DNA from: Cetobacterium somerae
Lineage (GTDB): Bacteria; Fusobacteriota; Fusobacteriia; Fusobacteriales; Fusobacteriaceae
NCBI RefSeq assembly: GCF_022430525.1
Contig: NZ_CP092520.1
Coordinates: 248,001 to 312,000 of the forward strand
Length of the DNA: 64,000 nt
Reading direction: 5' to 3'
Position 1 is the stretch's first letter; each line of letters opens with the position of its first letter. Of this stretch, positions 37,777 to 45,767 are shown piece by piece. The translations under genes were made by a program, and so were the position numbers. The notes under the pieces are model-generated. The model was not told the DNA's origin and ran no database searches. It saw nothing but the letters and a program-made list of their open reading frames with translations.

Positions 37777-38175
37777 ATGGTAATTAAGATAATAGAAGGG
37801 GTTGATACCATGATTATAGCTTATGAAAAATTAACTAACTCTTACAGAAATATTGTTAAAGAAAATCTATTCCATATTGGAGAGGGACTTATTCTAGATA
37901 GAGAGAATAATGTTTTACATAGATTTGAAAATATTAATGATATTACCTTAGATACTTTAAAAACACTTAATAAGCTTAAAGAGGAGATTGTTATAGTATA
38001 TCCTTGCAATTTAAGAGATAGAAAAACGACTCTTGATGTCTGTGTAGAATCTTATGTAATTAGACATTATAACTTAGAAACTATATTTGATGCGATTCAT
38101 GGCTGCCAGTGCACAAAGAGAAACATCAAACTTTTATGGAATGTGGACTTAAGACATTGTAATGTTTTCTTTTAA
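37777..38175 (+). CDS. Hypothetical small protein with C-terminal cysteines
   Basis: 132 residues from ATG 37777 (GAGGT 7 bp upstream); an ATG at 37810 with AAGGGG upstream would give 121 residues starting MIIAYEKL. No signal peptide or membrane helix. The C-terminal half has five cysteines, in VYPCN, DVCVES, GCQCTKRN and RHCNVF, suggesting metal binding or disulfides. I do not recognise the family. It lies just upstream of the FNT channel but is separated from it by a palindrome that can act as a terminator. Confidence 0.65.
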   Translation: MVIKIIEGVDTMIIAYEKLTNSYRNIVKENLFHIGEGLILDRENNVLHRFENINDITLDTLKTLNKLKEEIVIVYPCNLRDRKTTLDVCVESYVIRHYNLETIFDAIHGCQCTKRNIKLLWNVDLRHCNVFF

Positions 38176-38230
38176 AAAATACAGTTAGATTACATTTTAA
38201 TCCACAAAAAATCTTTTTTTACACAATTTA

Positions 38231-38278
38231 ACATAGTGTGATTTAAATCACACTATGTTTTTTTATTTTTAATATAAA
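38231..38278 (+). promoter_or_regulatory. Crp/Fnr-type operator and promoter of the FNT channel gene
   Basis: A perfect 28-bp palindrome (38231-38258) contains TGTGA-TTTAAA-TCACA, the Crp-family consensus. Its centre (38244.5) is 28.5 bp before the -10 box TATAAA (38273-38278), which puts it close to -41.5, the class II activator position; no consensus -35 box is present. The palindrome is followed by TTTTTTT, so it could also terminate the upstream gene. Confidence 0.7.
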
Positions 38279-38311
38279 ATGCTAGTATATCATTTAATTG
38301 AGGAGGAATAT

Positions 38312-39088
38312 ATGTTTTTTGAGGCAGTTGAAAAAGTTGCAAATGCAGGGGTTAGCAAATCTAATTTTTTAAAAAATAGTTTTGGAAAATACTTTGTCTT
38401 ATCAACTTTTGCTGGATTTTTTGTTGGATTAGGAATTTTATTAATTTTCTCTATTGGTGGATTAGCAGCACCAGTTATTGGACCTTTAGGTGCTAGAACA
38501 CTTATGGGAGCTTGCTTTGGAGTAGCACTGAGTTTAGTTATTATGTGTGGTAGTGAACTTTTTACTGGAAATAACTTTGTTATGACAATATCTACACTAT
38601 CTAAAAAAACAACTTGGGCTGATACTATTAAACTTTGGGTTGTATGTTATTTTGGAAACTTAGCTGGATCTATTTTATGTGGATATTTATTCTCTCTAAC
38701 AAATTTAACTGTTCACTTTGTTCCTGGAGCTGAAAGTGTTGGTAAATTTATGGGAACTATAGCCACACTAAAGGCTACAGCACCTTTCTGGGATCTATTT
38801 TATAGAGGAATACTTTGTAATATACTTGTTTGTTTAGCTGTTTGGTGTTCTATAAAAATGACATCTGAATCAGGTAAATTGATTATGATTTGGTGGTGTC
38901 TATTTGCTTTCATAACTGTTGGTTTAGAACACAGTATTGCAAACATGACTCTTTTCTCAGCATTAATGTTTAAAGAACCACAATTCTTTATGGGAATGAT
39001 TGTTAACTTAATTCCAGTAACTTTAGGAAATATGCTTGGAGGAGTTGGATTAGGAGCAGCATACTATTACGTATCTAAAAAAGATTAA
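38312..39088 (+). CDS. Formate/nitrite/hydrosulfide channel, FNT family
   Basis: 258 residues from ATG 38312, which has GAGGAGG at good spacing. Six membrane helices and the FNT signatures CGSELFTGNNFVM, WVVCYFGNLAGS, GLEHSIANMT and NLIPVTLGNMLGG. The family conducts formate (FocA), nitrite (NirC) or hydrosulfide (HSC). The specificity cannot be settled by eye. The operator shared with asrABC makes HS- export a serious alternative to formate. Confidence 0.88.
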   Translation: MFFEAVEKVANAGVSKSNFLKNSFGKYFVLSTFAGFFVGLGILLIFSIGGLAAPVIGPLGARTLMGACFGVALSLVIMCGSELFTGNNFVMTISTLSKKTTWADTIKLWVVCYFGNLAGSILCGYLFSLTNLTVHFVPGAESVGKFMGTIATLKATAPFWDLFYRGILCNILVCLAVWCSIKMTSESGKLIMIWWCLFAFITVGLEHSIANMTLFSALMFKEPQFFMGMIVNLIPVTLGNMLGGVGLGAAYYYVSKKD

Positions 39089-39104
39089 TTTCAAAAGATT
39101 AATA

Positions 39105-39147
39105 AAAGGTATCTATTTTGTCAAAAATAAAATAGGTACCTTTTTTA
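39105..39147 (+). terminator. Intrinsic terminator of the FNT gene
   Basis: Arms AAAGGTA-CTATTTT and AAAATAG-TACCTTT with one mismatch, loop of about 10 nt, then TTTTTTATTTTT. Confidence 0.88.
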
Positions 39148-39201
39148 TTTTTAGTGATATAATATAATAATATTGTAATAAATAAAATCCCAGGAGGATA
39201 T

Positions 39202-41028
39202 ATGAATAAATTAACAGCAAAAGAAAATTTAATTCTAAAAAAATACTTTGGATATGATGAGTTTAGAAAGGGACAACATGATATCATTAAAAATATTTTA
39301 CAAAGAAATGATACTCTAGCTATTATGCCAACAGGTGGTGGAAAATCTATATGTTTTCAAATACCAGCCTTAATTTTTGAAGGAGTTACTATTGTCATTT
39401 CTCCTTTAATATCACTTATGAAAGATCAAGTTGATGCTTTAAATGAAAATGGTATCCCTTCTGTATTTATAAATAGTAGTCTTTCAAATTCACAATGTGA
39501 GATTATTTATAATGCTCTTCTTTTTAATAAATACAAAATAATTTATATTGCACCTGAAAGATTAGAGAATTCTAGATTTTTATCAGTAATAAAAAATATT
39601 AATATATCTCAAATCGCTATTGACGAAGCTCATTGCATATCTCAGTGGGGACATGACTTTAGAGTTAGCTATAAAAACATTAAAAATTTTATCCAAGATA
39701 TAAATAGTAATCCAGTAATATCAGCTTTTACAGCTACAGCTACTCCTGAAGTTACTGAAGATATTTTAGAAAGTTTAAATATTGAAGCAACTATATTTAA
39801 AAATGGATTTAAAAGAGATAATTTAAAGTTTTCTGTTTTCAAAAATGTAGATAACCTTAAATTTATAAAAAAATTTATTGAAGAACACCCTGAGGAAAGT
39901 GGAATAATATATACTTCTACAAGAAAAGAGTGTGAACAAATTTATGAATTTCTTTCTAAAGAAAAGAGTGTTGCTAAATATCACGCTGGTCTTTCTGATA
40001 ATGAGAGAATGAGTAATCAAGAGGATTTTCTTTTAGATAGATGTAAAATAATTGTCGCAACCAATGCTTTTGGAATGGGTATTGATAAATCCAATGTAAG
40101 ATGGGTTATTCATAATAACCTACCAAAAGATATTGAAAGTTATTATCAGGAAGCTGGTAGAGCCGGTAGAGATGGTCTTATTTCAAGTTGTATTCTACTT
40201 TATAATCCTAAAGATATTATTATTCAAAAATTATTCATTGAAAATGAAAATTTATCTCCAGAAATAGCTAAAGTTAGATACAGTAAACTTTCTGCTATGG
40301 AAAATTATACTAGAACTAACGGCTGTCTTATTGAATACATTGTAAACTATTTTGAAAATAAACCTTTGGCTGAGAACTGTGGAATGTGTGGAAATTGTGA
40401 AAATAAAGGTGAACTTATTGATATAACTATTGAAGCTCAAAAAATCATTTCATGTGTTGGAAGATTGAATAATAAATATGGCGCAAAGCTAATTTTAGAT
40501 ATTTTAAAAGGTTCTAACAACGCAAGAATTAGAGAAAATCGTTTAAATGAACAGTCTACATATGGGTGCTTAAAAGACAAATCCTCTAACTATATAAAAA
40601 CAGTTATGGATTACCTTATAGGAAGTGATTTTATTGAAAGTACTGAGGGTAAATACCCACTTTTAAAATTAAAAGAGAGTGCTTATATTTTTATAAAATC
40701 TAAAGAAACTTTATCTATGAAAGTTTTAAGTAATGATAATGATTCTGTTATGAAAAAAGAAAAATTCAACGATAAAAAAACTTCTTTACCTCTTATTCCT
40801 GGTGGAGAACAGCTATTTAATCTTCTATCAGAATATAGAAGTAAAACTGCTCATGATAATCATGTTCCATCTTATATAATTTTTTCTGATAAAACTATTA
40901 TTGATATTTGTAATTATAAACCTAAAGAAAAAGATGACCTTCTAAAAATAAATGGAATTGGTGAAGCTAAATTTGAAAAATACGGTAACGATATCCTTTC
41001 TATTGTAAATAACTATATAAAAAAATAA
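39202..41028 (+). CDS. recQ: ATP-dependent DNA helicase RecQ
   Basis: 608 residues. Superfamily 2 motifs: Walker A MPTGGGKSICFQ (about 46-57), DEAHCISQWGHDFR (about 143-156), TATATPEV and the QEAGRAGRDG motif VI. The RQC zinc cysteines are present (CLIEYI, CGMCGNCE), and a C-terminal HRDC domain (about 530-605) is seen. Unwinds recombination intermediates. AGGAGG before the ATG; single-gene unit. Confidence 0.95.
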   Translation: MNKLTAKENLILKKYFGYDEFRKGQHDIIKNILQRNDTLAIMPTGGGKSICFQIPALIFEGVTIVISPLISLMKDQVDALNENGIPSVFINSSLSNSQCEIIYNALLFNKYKIIYIAPERLENSRFLSVIKNINISQIAIDEAHCISQWGHDFRVSYKNIKNFIQDINSNPVISAFTATATPEVTEDILESLNIEATIFKNGFKRDNLKFSVFKNVDNLKFIKKFIEEHPEESGIIYTSTRKECEQIYEFLSKEKSVAKYHAGLSDNERMSNQEDFLLDRCKIIVATNAFGMGIDKSNVRWVIHNNLPKDIESYYQEAGRAGRDGLISSCILLYNPKDIIIQKLFIENENLSPEIAKVRYSKLSAMENYTRTNGCLIEYIVNYFENKPLAENCGMCGNCENKGELIDITIEAQKIISCVGRLNNKYGAKLILDILKGSNNARIRENRLNEQSTYGCLKDKSSNYIKTVMDYLIGSDFIESTEGKYPLLKLKESAYIFIKSKETLSMKVLSNDNDSVMKKEKFNDKKTSLPLIPGGEQLFNLLSEYRSKTAHDNHVPSYIIFSDKTIIDICNYKPKEKDDLLKINGIGEAKFEKYGNDILSIVNNYIKK

Positions 41029-41045
41029 TTTTTCAAACAATATAT

Positions 41046-41088
41046 AAAGAGATAACTCCATTACATAATAAAGTTATCTCTTTTATTA
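41046..41088. terminator. Bidirectional intrinsic terminator
   Basis: Arms AAAGAGATAACT and AGTTATCTCTTT around a loop of about 14 nt with T-rich flank on the right and an A-rich flank on the left. Serves recQ (+) and possibly the convergent phosphoesterase gene (-). Confidence 0.85.
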
Positions 41089-41091
41089 ATT

Positions 41092-42162
41092 TTATTTAAA
41101 AATCATTATCTGACTACTACTTCCAATTCTATATGGAATCATCCAAGTTCCCAATCCTGAACTTACATATGTATGTGTCTCTCCTATTTTTCTGTACCCA
41201 CCAGAGTTTTCATACATATAATCTACTACTAAATTAAAAGGAAATAGTTGCCCTTTATGTGTATGACCTGACAAATATAAATCTACTTTTTCATTTCCTA
41301 ACTCTTTTAAAGATTGAGGATTATGATCAATAACTATAACAGAACTTTTTTTATCGATATTTTTTAAAAGTTCATCTAACGATTTTCTCTTTTTATTATA
41401 TCTATCATCTCTTCCTACAATTGTTATTCCTTCAATCTCTACTATTTCATCTCTTAAAATATTTATTCCAAGATTTTTTATATATTCAATATTTCCATCT
41501 ATTCCACCATAGTATTCATGATTTCCTAAAACTAAATAAATTCCATGTTTAAAGTTCGTTTCATCAATTATACTTTTAATATCATCTGTTACACTCTTAT
41601 ATGAATTATCTAAAAAATCTCCACCTATAAGAACTAATTCAACATCCTCATTTTTCATTTTTTCAAAAGCTGTTTTTAATTTACTCCCATCAAATTTCCC
41701 ATTTAAATGAACATCACTTATAAAAGCAAATTTTAAGTTTTTTTCATTTTTAATTATCTCTTTTGGTGTTTCATAATTTTCTACAGCAATATTTTTAAAG
41801 TTTTTATATCCTAAAATTGACAGAATACCTAAACTAAAAATCATAAAAACATGAAAACTCGTCTTTCTGTAACTAACCTCTTTTAATATATCAATTGAAA
41901 ACATCTTAAAAACAAGGGCAATTGATAAAAGAATTAAAGCTCCAAATATTATATAGTTAAGATAAAATAGATAATGTCCTAAAAAAATTTCTAAAGATAC
42001 ACTCCTTTTATTTCGATAAAAATAAAAAAGAACAAAAGGTAAAAAAGTAAAAATTGGTATAAAAAGAAAATACCATAAGCTTCCATATATTTTATAAAAA
42101 ATATACGCTACTCCTAATATAGGAAGTATTAATAATAGCAATCTTTGTAAAATCCAAATCAT
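41092..42162 (-). CDS. Membrane-bound metallophosphoesterase (YkuE-like)
   Basis: 356 residues. Four N-terminal membrane helices (about 5-125), then a calcineurin-like phosphoesterase domain with FISDVHLNGKF, LVLIGGDFLDN, LVLGNHEYYGG and YLSGHTHKGQLFPF. Related proteins act on lipids or nucleotide-lipids at the membrane; substrate here unknown. GGAGGAACG precedes ATG 42162. Its promoter has the unusual 19-bp spacer with a palindrome listed separately. Confidence 0.9.
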   Translation of the reverse strand: MIWILQRLLLLILPILGVAYIFYKIYGSLWYFLFIPIFTFLPFVLFYFYRNKRSVSLEIFLGHYLFYLNYIIFGALILLSIALVFKMFSIDILKEVSYRKTSFHVFMIFSLGILSILGYKNFKNIAVENYETPKEIIKNEKNLKFAFISDVHLNGKFDGSKLKTAFEKMKNEDVELVLIGGDFLDNSYKSVTDDIKSIIDETNFKHGIYLVLGNHEYYGGIDGNIEYIKNLGINILRDEIVEIEGITIVGRDDRYNKKRKSLDELLKNIDKKSSVIVIDHNPQSLKELGNEKVDLYLSGHTHKGQLFPFNLVVDYMYENSGGYRKIGETHTYVSSGLGTWMIPYRIGSSSQIMIFK

Positions 42163-42203
42163 CGTTCCTCCATTTTAGTGAGCTAATTTTTAAACTGTAA
42201 AAT

Positions 42204-42234
42204 ATTATATCACTTAGAGTAAACTCTAAGTCAA
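42204..42234 (-). promoter_or_regulatory. MerR-type promoter of the phosphoesterase gene
   Basis: Minus strand TTGACT (42234-42229) and TATAAT (42209-42204) are 19 bp apart. Between them, overlapping the -35 box by three bases, sits a 20-bp palindrome with arms ACTTAGAGT and ACTCTAAGT around TT (42231-42212). A 19-bp spacer with such a CTTAGAGT-type dyad is the hallmark of MerR-family activator promoters. No MerR gene is in the window. Confidence 0.7.
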
Positions 42235-42275
42235 TAAAAAAACTGTAGATTGATTTTACTCCTTCTACAGTTTTA
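42235..42275 (-). terminator. Intrinsic terminator of the asrABC operon
   Basis: Minus strand AAAACTGTAGA pairs with TCTACAGTTTT across a loop of 14 nt and is followed by TTTTTTATT. It lies immediately after the asrC stop. Confidence 0.88.
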
Positions 42276-42285
42276 TTCAGTTTAA

Positions 42286-43278
42286 TTATTTACCAATATC
42301 ATTTTCAGCACCAGAGTAGATAATTCCGTTCCAGTTAACCATATTTCTTTCAATTGCTACCTCTTCTAAGTTAACACCTTCTAATGCAAACTTTTTAAAC
42401 TCATTGAATCCTGTTCTATCAACAATATATCCGATGTGTTCTTTTGGAAGTGCTCTGTTAATATATGTATCTACATATCTATATGTATTTTTAATAATTT
42501 TTATTATGCTCTCTTCATCAGCCCATAAAATCCAATCTTCAGCAAGTCTTGGATTTTTCTTTCCTGTTCTACCCATAATGGCAAGTCTATAATACTTTTT
42601 CTCATCTCTAACCCAAGATGATGTTGGACAGTTTAAAACACACTCTCCACACCCTATACATTTACTATGTTCTCTTATAACTGTATAGTTTTCTGCTCTT
42701 AAAGCACCTGTCGATAATCCTTTACATTTTTTTACACATGCTCCGCATGAAACACATCTCTCTTTTTCGTATAAAGGCATAGTCATTCCAATAATACCAA
42801 AGTCATGCATTCTTGCTTTGATACAATCATTGGGACATCCTGTTAAAGCAATTTTAAAATGGAAGTCATTAGGGAAAACTTCTTTTTCTATTTTTTTAGC
42901 AAAGTTTGTCGTATTATATTGAGCTTTAGGACAAACACTATTTCCAATACAAGCTGTTATATTTCTTGTTCCAGCTGCTGGATATCCATTTCCCTCTCCA
43001 TTTGGTTGATTAATATCAAAACCATCAATTAAAACTTGAATCTCTTTATTTACTTCATCAATTTTTGTAATATCAATACCTTTAATTTCAAATCCTTGAC
43101 GAGTTGTTATATGAACTTTTCCGTTTCCATATTTTGAAGCTATTTCAGAAACTTTTAAAAGTAGTTCTGCCGTTATCTCTCCACCAGGAACTCTAACTCT
43201 TAAAGCTGTTTTTTTTCTATCTTTTGTTATTCTATACGCATTTTTTGTAAAACTTTTTCTACTTAACTCTAAAGCCAT
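42286..43278 (-). CDS. asrC: Anaerobic sulfite reductase subunit C (siroheme catalytic subunit)
   Basis: 330 residues. Siroheme/4Fe-4S cysteines are visible in ACIGNSVCPKAQ (about 110-121) and LTGCPNDCIKARMHDFG (about 147-163). Two ferredoxin motifs follow: CVSCGACVKKCKG and CIGCGECVLNCPTS. Catalyses six-electron reduction of sulfite to sulfide in the cytoplasm. Third gene of asrABC; AGGAGGAG ribosome binding site 9 bp after asrB. Confidence 0.95.
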   Translation of the reverse strand: MALELSRKSFTKNAYRITKDRKKTALRVRVPGGEITAELLLKVSEIASKYGNGKVHITTRQGFEIKGIDITKIDEVNKEIQVLIDGFDINQPNGEGNGYPAAGTRNITACIGNSVCPKAQYNTTNFAKKIEKEVFPNDFHFKIALTGCPNDCIKARMHDFGIIGMTMPLYEKERCVSCGACVKKCKGLSTGALRAENYTVIREHSKCIGCGECVLNCPTSSWVRDEKKYYRLAIMGRTGKKNPRLAEDWILWADEESIIKIIKNTYRYVDTYINRALPKEHIGYIVDRTGFNEFKKFALEGVNLEEVAIERNMVNWNGIIYSGAENDIGK

Positions 43279-43287
43279 GGTCTCCTC

Positions 43288-44082
43288 CTAATCTAAAAGC
43301 GTTTTAGCTTTTACATAATTAAATATAGGTCCTTCTAAACAAACATATGTTTCATCAATTTTACAATGTCCACACTTTCCTACAGCACAAGACATATTTC
43401 TTTCAAAAGAAACCCAAATTTTGTCCTCTGGAATTCCTAACTTTAAAAACTCTAATGCAGAGTATTTCATCATCATAGGAGGCCCTACTATAACAACTTC
43501 TAAATTATCAAAATTTTCATACATTTTTAGATGAGGAATATACTCAGTTACAAGTCCTACACATTCTCCATCAATTCCACAACCTTTATCTACAGTTAAA
43601 ATCATTGGAGCTTTTTTTCTCCACTCATCTATCTCTTTTTTAAATAGAATAGATTCTTGATCTTTAAATCCAAAAATTAGCTCAATATTTGTATTCTCAT
43701 CATCTATAAAATGCTTTATTAATGGTCTTACGGGAGCAGTTCCACTTCCACCAGCAACTACAATAACTCTTTTTCCAGAGTATGTCTCCATAGGGAAACA
43801 ATTTCCATAAGCTCCTCTTAAAAATATTGAATCTCCTGGTTGAAGATTGAATATTGCATCAGTAACTTTTCCAACTTTTCTTATTAGAAACTCAATCCAT
43901 TCCTCATCGTGATTATAATTAGCAACAGATATCGGTGCTTCTCCTACCATAGGAATAGATAGTTGTATAAATTGTCCTGGAGCTGGTTTTATAGTTGTTT
44001 TAACTTTAAATAACCACTCAATTGGACTCTCTTGAACTATTGATAAAATTTCTCCTCTTTCAGGCATATATATATTACTCAT
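43288..44082 (-). CDS. asrB: Anaerobic sulfite reductase subunit B (FAD/NAD(P)H reductase)
   Basis: 264 residues from ATG 44082 with AGGTG upstream; a GTG at 44091 also opens the frame. Ferredoxin-NADP+ reductase fold with the FAD site at SVANYN, the NAD site VVAGGSGTAPVRPLI and a C-terminal 2Fe-2S cluster site MSCAVGKCGHCKI...YVC. It passes electrons from NAD(P)H to the AsrA/AsrC clusters. Overlaps the end of asrA by 8 bp. Confidence 0.95.
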   Translation of the reverse strand: MSNIYMPERGEILSIVQESPIEWLFKVKTTIKPAPGQFIQLSIPMVGEAPISVANYNHDEEWIEFLIRKVGKVTDAIFNLQPGDSIFLRGAYGNCFPMETYSGKRVIVVAGGSGTAPVRPLIKHFIDDENTNIELIFGFKDQESILFKKEIDEWRKKAPMILTVDKGCGIDGECVGLVTEYIPHLKMYENFDNLEVVIVGPPMMMKYSALEFLKLGIPEDKIWVSFERNMSCAVGKCGHCKIDETYVCLEGPIFNYVKAKTLLD

Positions 44083-45082
44083 TATTATCACCTAACTTTT
44101 TAGATAGTTTATTTATACAGTTTATATAAGAGATATACTCTGGACAAGCATCGTCACATCTTCCACATCCAATACACATATGTGTTCCAAATCTTTTTTT
44201 ATAATCAGATATTTTATGCATAACTTTAAATCTCATTCTGTCTCCAGATTTTTGTCTAAACTCATGTCCACCAGCCATAGTTGAAAACCCATCTACGTGG
44301 CAAGAAGCCCAAACTCTTCTTCTCTCTCCAGTTTTAGAGTTATCTCTATTAAAAATATCCTGAGTTGTAAAACAAGTGCAAGTAGGACAAACAAAATTAC
44401 ATCTTCCACACTTAATACATCTATCGTAATCTCTCCACATCTCATCATTTATAATATCTTCTAACTCTATATTTTCAGGAACTGTAACTTTTTCAACATT
44501 TTCTGTTACAAACTCCATTTGAAACTCTTCATCTTTTCCGTCATTAAAGAACTCGTTTAACTCTTCATCTTTTATATGAGTATAAACTGCACCATCTTTA
44601 AATGTAAGACCTAAGTTATAATTCTCTGTTGTATTTGTTCCCATTGAAGCGCAGAAACAGCTCTCCCATCCTTTTCCTGGGCAGCCAATAACTGCAAATT
44701 TAACCATTTTTTTTGCATCTGCATAATACTCATCTGCAAATTTGTTATTTAAATATATATTATCTACTCTTTCAATAGCATGAAGATCGCAACTTCTTAA
44801 TAAAACTAAAGCTTTTTTTGTTCTTCCTTCTGGCTTTTTAAACTCATTTTCATTAAAGTAAAATATTGTTTGTCTTATAGGTAGTAGAATCTCTTTAGCT
44901 GAATAGTAACTTTTATCTTTTAGATTGATCTCTTCTAATTTAGTTATCTTCTCATATTTAACTAAATCAGTATCAGAGAACGTTCCTTTAAAAGGAAGTG
45001 TAACTGGAGCATAGATATCATACTCTTTTGATAAATTTAATAATGCTGTATTAAATTCATCATTTGTTAATAATTTTTTCAT
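44075..45082 (-). CDS. asrA: Anaerobic sulfite reductase subunit A (4Fe-4S protein)
   Basis: 335 residues. Two C-terminal ferredoxin motifs, CIKCGRCNFVCPTCTC (about 222-237) and CIGCGRCDDACPEY (about 303-316), mark it as the electron-transfer subunit. First gene of asrABC; AGAGGTG before ATG 45082. Preceded by a Crp-type operator, so expression is probably controlled by a Crp/Fnr regulator in anaerobic growth. Confidence 0.95.
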   Translation of the reverse strand: MKKLLTNDEFNTALLNLSKEYDIYAPVTLPFKGTFSDTDLVKYEKITKLEEINLKDKSYYSAKEILLPIRQTIFYFNENEFKKPEGRTKKALVLLRSCDLHAIERVDNIYLNNKFADEYYADAKKMVKFAVIGCPGKGWESCFCASMGTNTTENYNLGLTFKDGAVYTHIKDEELNEFFNDGKDEEFQMEFVTENVEKVTVPENIELEDIINDEMWRDYDRCIKCGRCNFVCPTCTCFTTQDIFNRDNSKTGERRRVWASCHVDGFSTMAGGHEFRQKSGDRMRFKVMHKISDYKKRFGTHMCIGCGRCDDACPEYISYINCINKLSKKLGDNNE

Positions 45083-45122
45083 CTCTTCACCTCTTATACA
45101 ACTGTTTTTATACTAGTATCTC

Positions 45123-45171
45123 ATTCTATTACTTTATATAGAAAAAAATGTGTGACTCTAGTCACACATTT
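45123..45171 (-). promoter_or_regulatory. Crp/Fnr-type operator and promoter of asrABC
   Basis: A 26-bp dyad (45146-45171, 12-bp perfect arms) holds TGTGA-CTCTAG-TCACA. Its centre (45158.5) is 30.5 bp before the minus-strand -10 box TAGAAT (45128-45123), close to -41.5 from the predicted start, with no consensus -35 box. On the minus strand the dyad is followed by TTTTTTT, so it may also terminate the upstream DUF1456 gene. Confidence 0.7.
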
Positions 45172-45218
45172 CTATATTGACAAAAAATAAATTTTTTTAA
45201 GATCAATTTGTAATCTTA

Positions 45219-45695
45219 TTATTTTTCTCCTCTGAAAAGTTCAGTGATTCCCTTAATAAATACTCTAACATATTTATCTCCAGCTTCTCTGTAATTTTTA
45301 TGATCTGGTCTTCTGAAAATTGCACTTAATTCTGATTCAGACATGTTAATTCCACCAGTCTTAAATGCATCTATCATATCCTCACTTCTAAAAGCTAAAG
45401 CAATCTTTAATTTTCTTAGGATGTAGTTATTTATATTTTTATTATTTGGTACTTCCTCAGTTTTTTCTGGAGCATTTTTTTGCGGTCCTCTTTTATAAGT
45501 TATAAGTCCACTTAAAAATACATCTAAAGTTTTATTGTTACAAGTTTTAAAGTTTTCATCTTCTGGCTTACTTAAAAGAGCTGTTAACTCTTCTAAAGAG
45601 ATATTCATTCCTCCTAATTTGAAAACTTCCATCATAGCTTTATCATTTATTCTTAAAGCATATCTAACTCTTCTTAGAACGTCATTATTTGTCAT
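45219..45695 (-). CDS. DUF1456 family protein (YehS-like)
   Basis: 158 residues made of two related halves: MTNNDVLRRVRYALRINDKA at the start and NNYILRKLKIALAFRSEDMI at about residue 92, each ending in a short motif with LSKPEDENF or FRRPDHKNY. This internal duplication is the DUF1456 plan. Small, soluble, function unknown. AGGAGGAAC before the ATG; a TATAAT box lies 45735-45730 on the minus strand. Confidence 0.9.
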   Translation of the reverse strand: MTNNDVLRRVRYALRINDKAMMEVFKLGGMNISLEELTALLSKPEDENFKTCNNKTLDVFLSGLITYKRGPQKNAPEKTEEVPNNKNINNYILRKLKIALAFRSEDMIDAFKTGGINMSESELSAIFRRPDHKNYREAGDKYVRVFIKGITELFRGEK

Positions 45696-45767
45696 TTGTT
45701 CCTCCTATTTTTTTTTAATTTTACTCATAATTATACCACAAATATAGGAGTATTCCTATTTTTTATT

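Noticed and set aside
45744-45759. ATAGGA/TCCTAT palindrome between the Crp-family gene and the DUF1456 gene
   Set aside because: Six-bp arms with a poor T-run on the relevant strand; neither a convincing terminator nor a clear operator.
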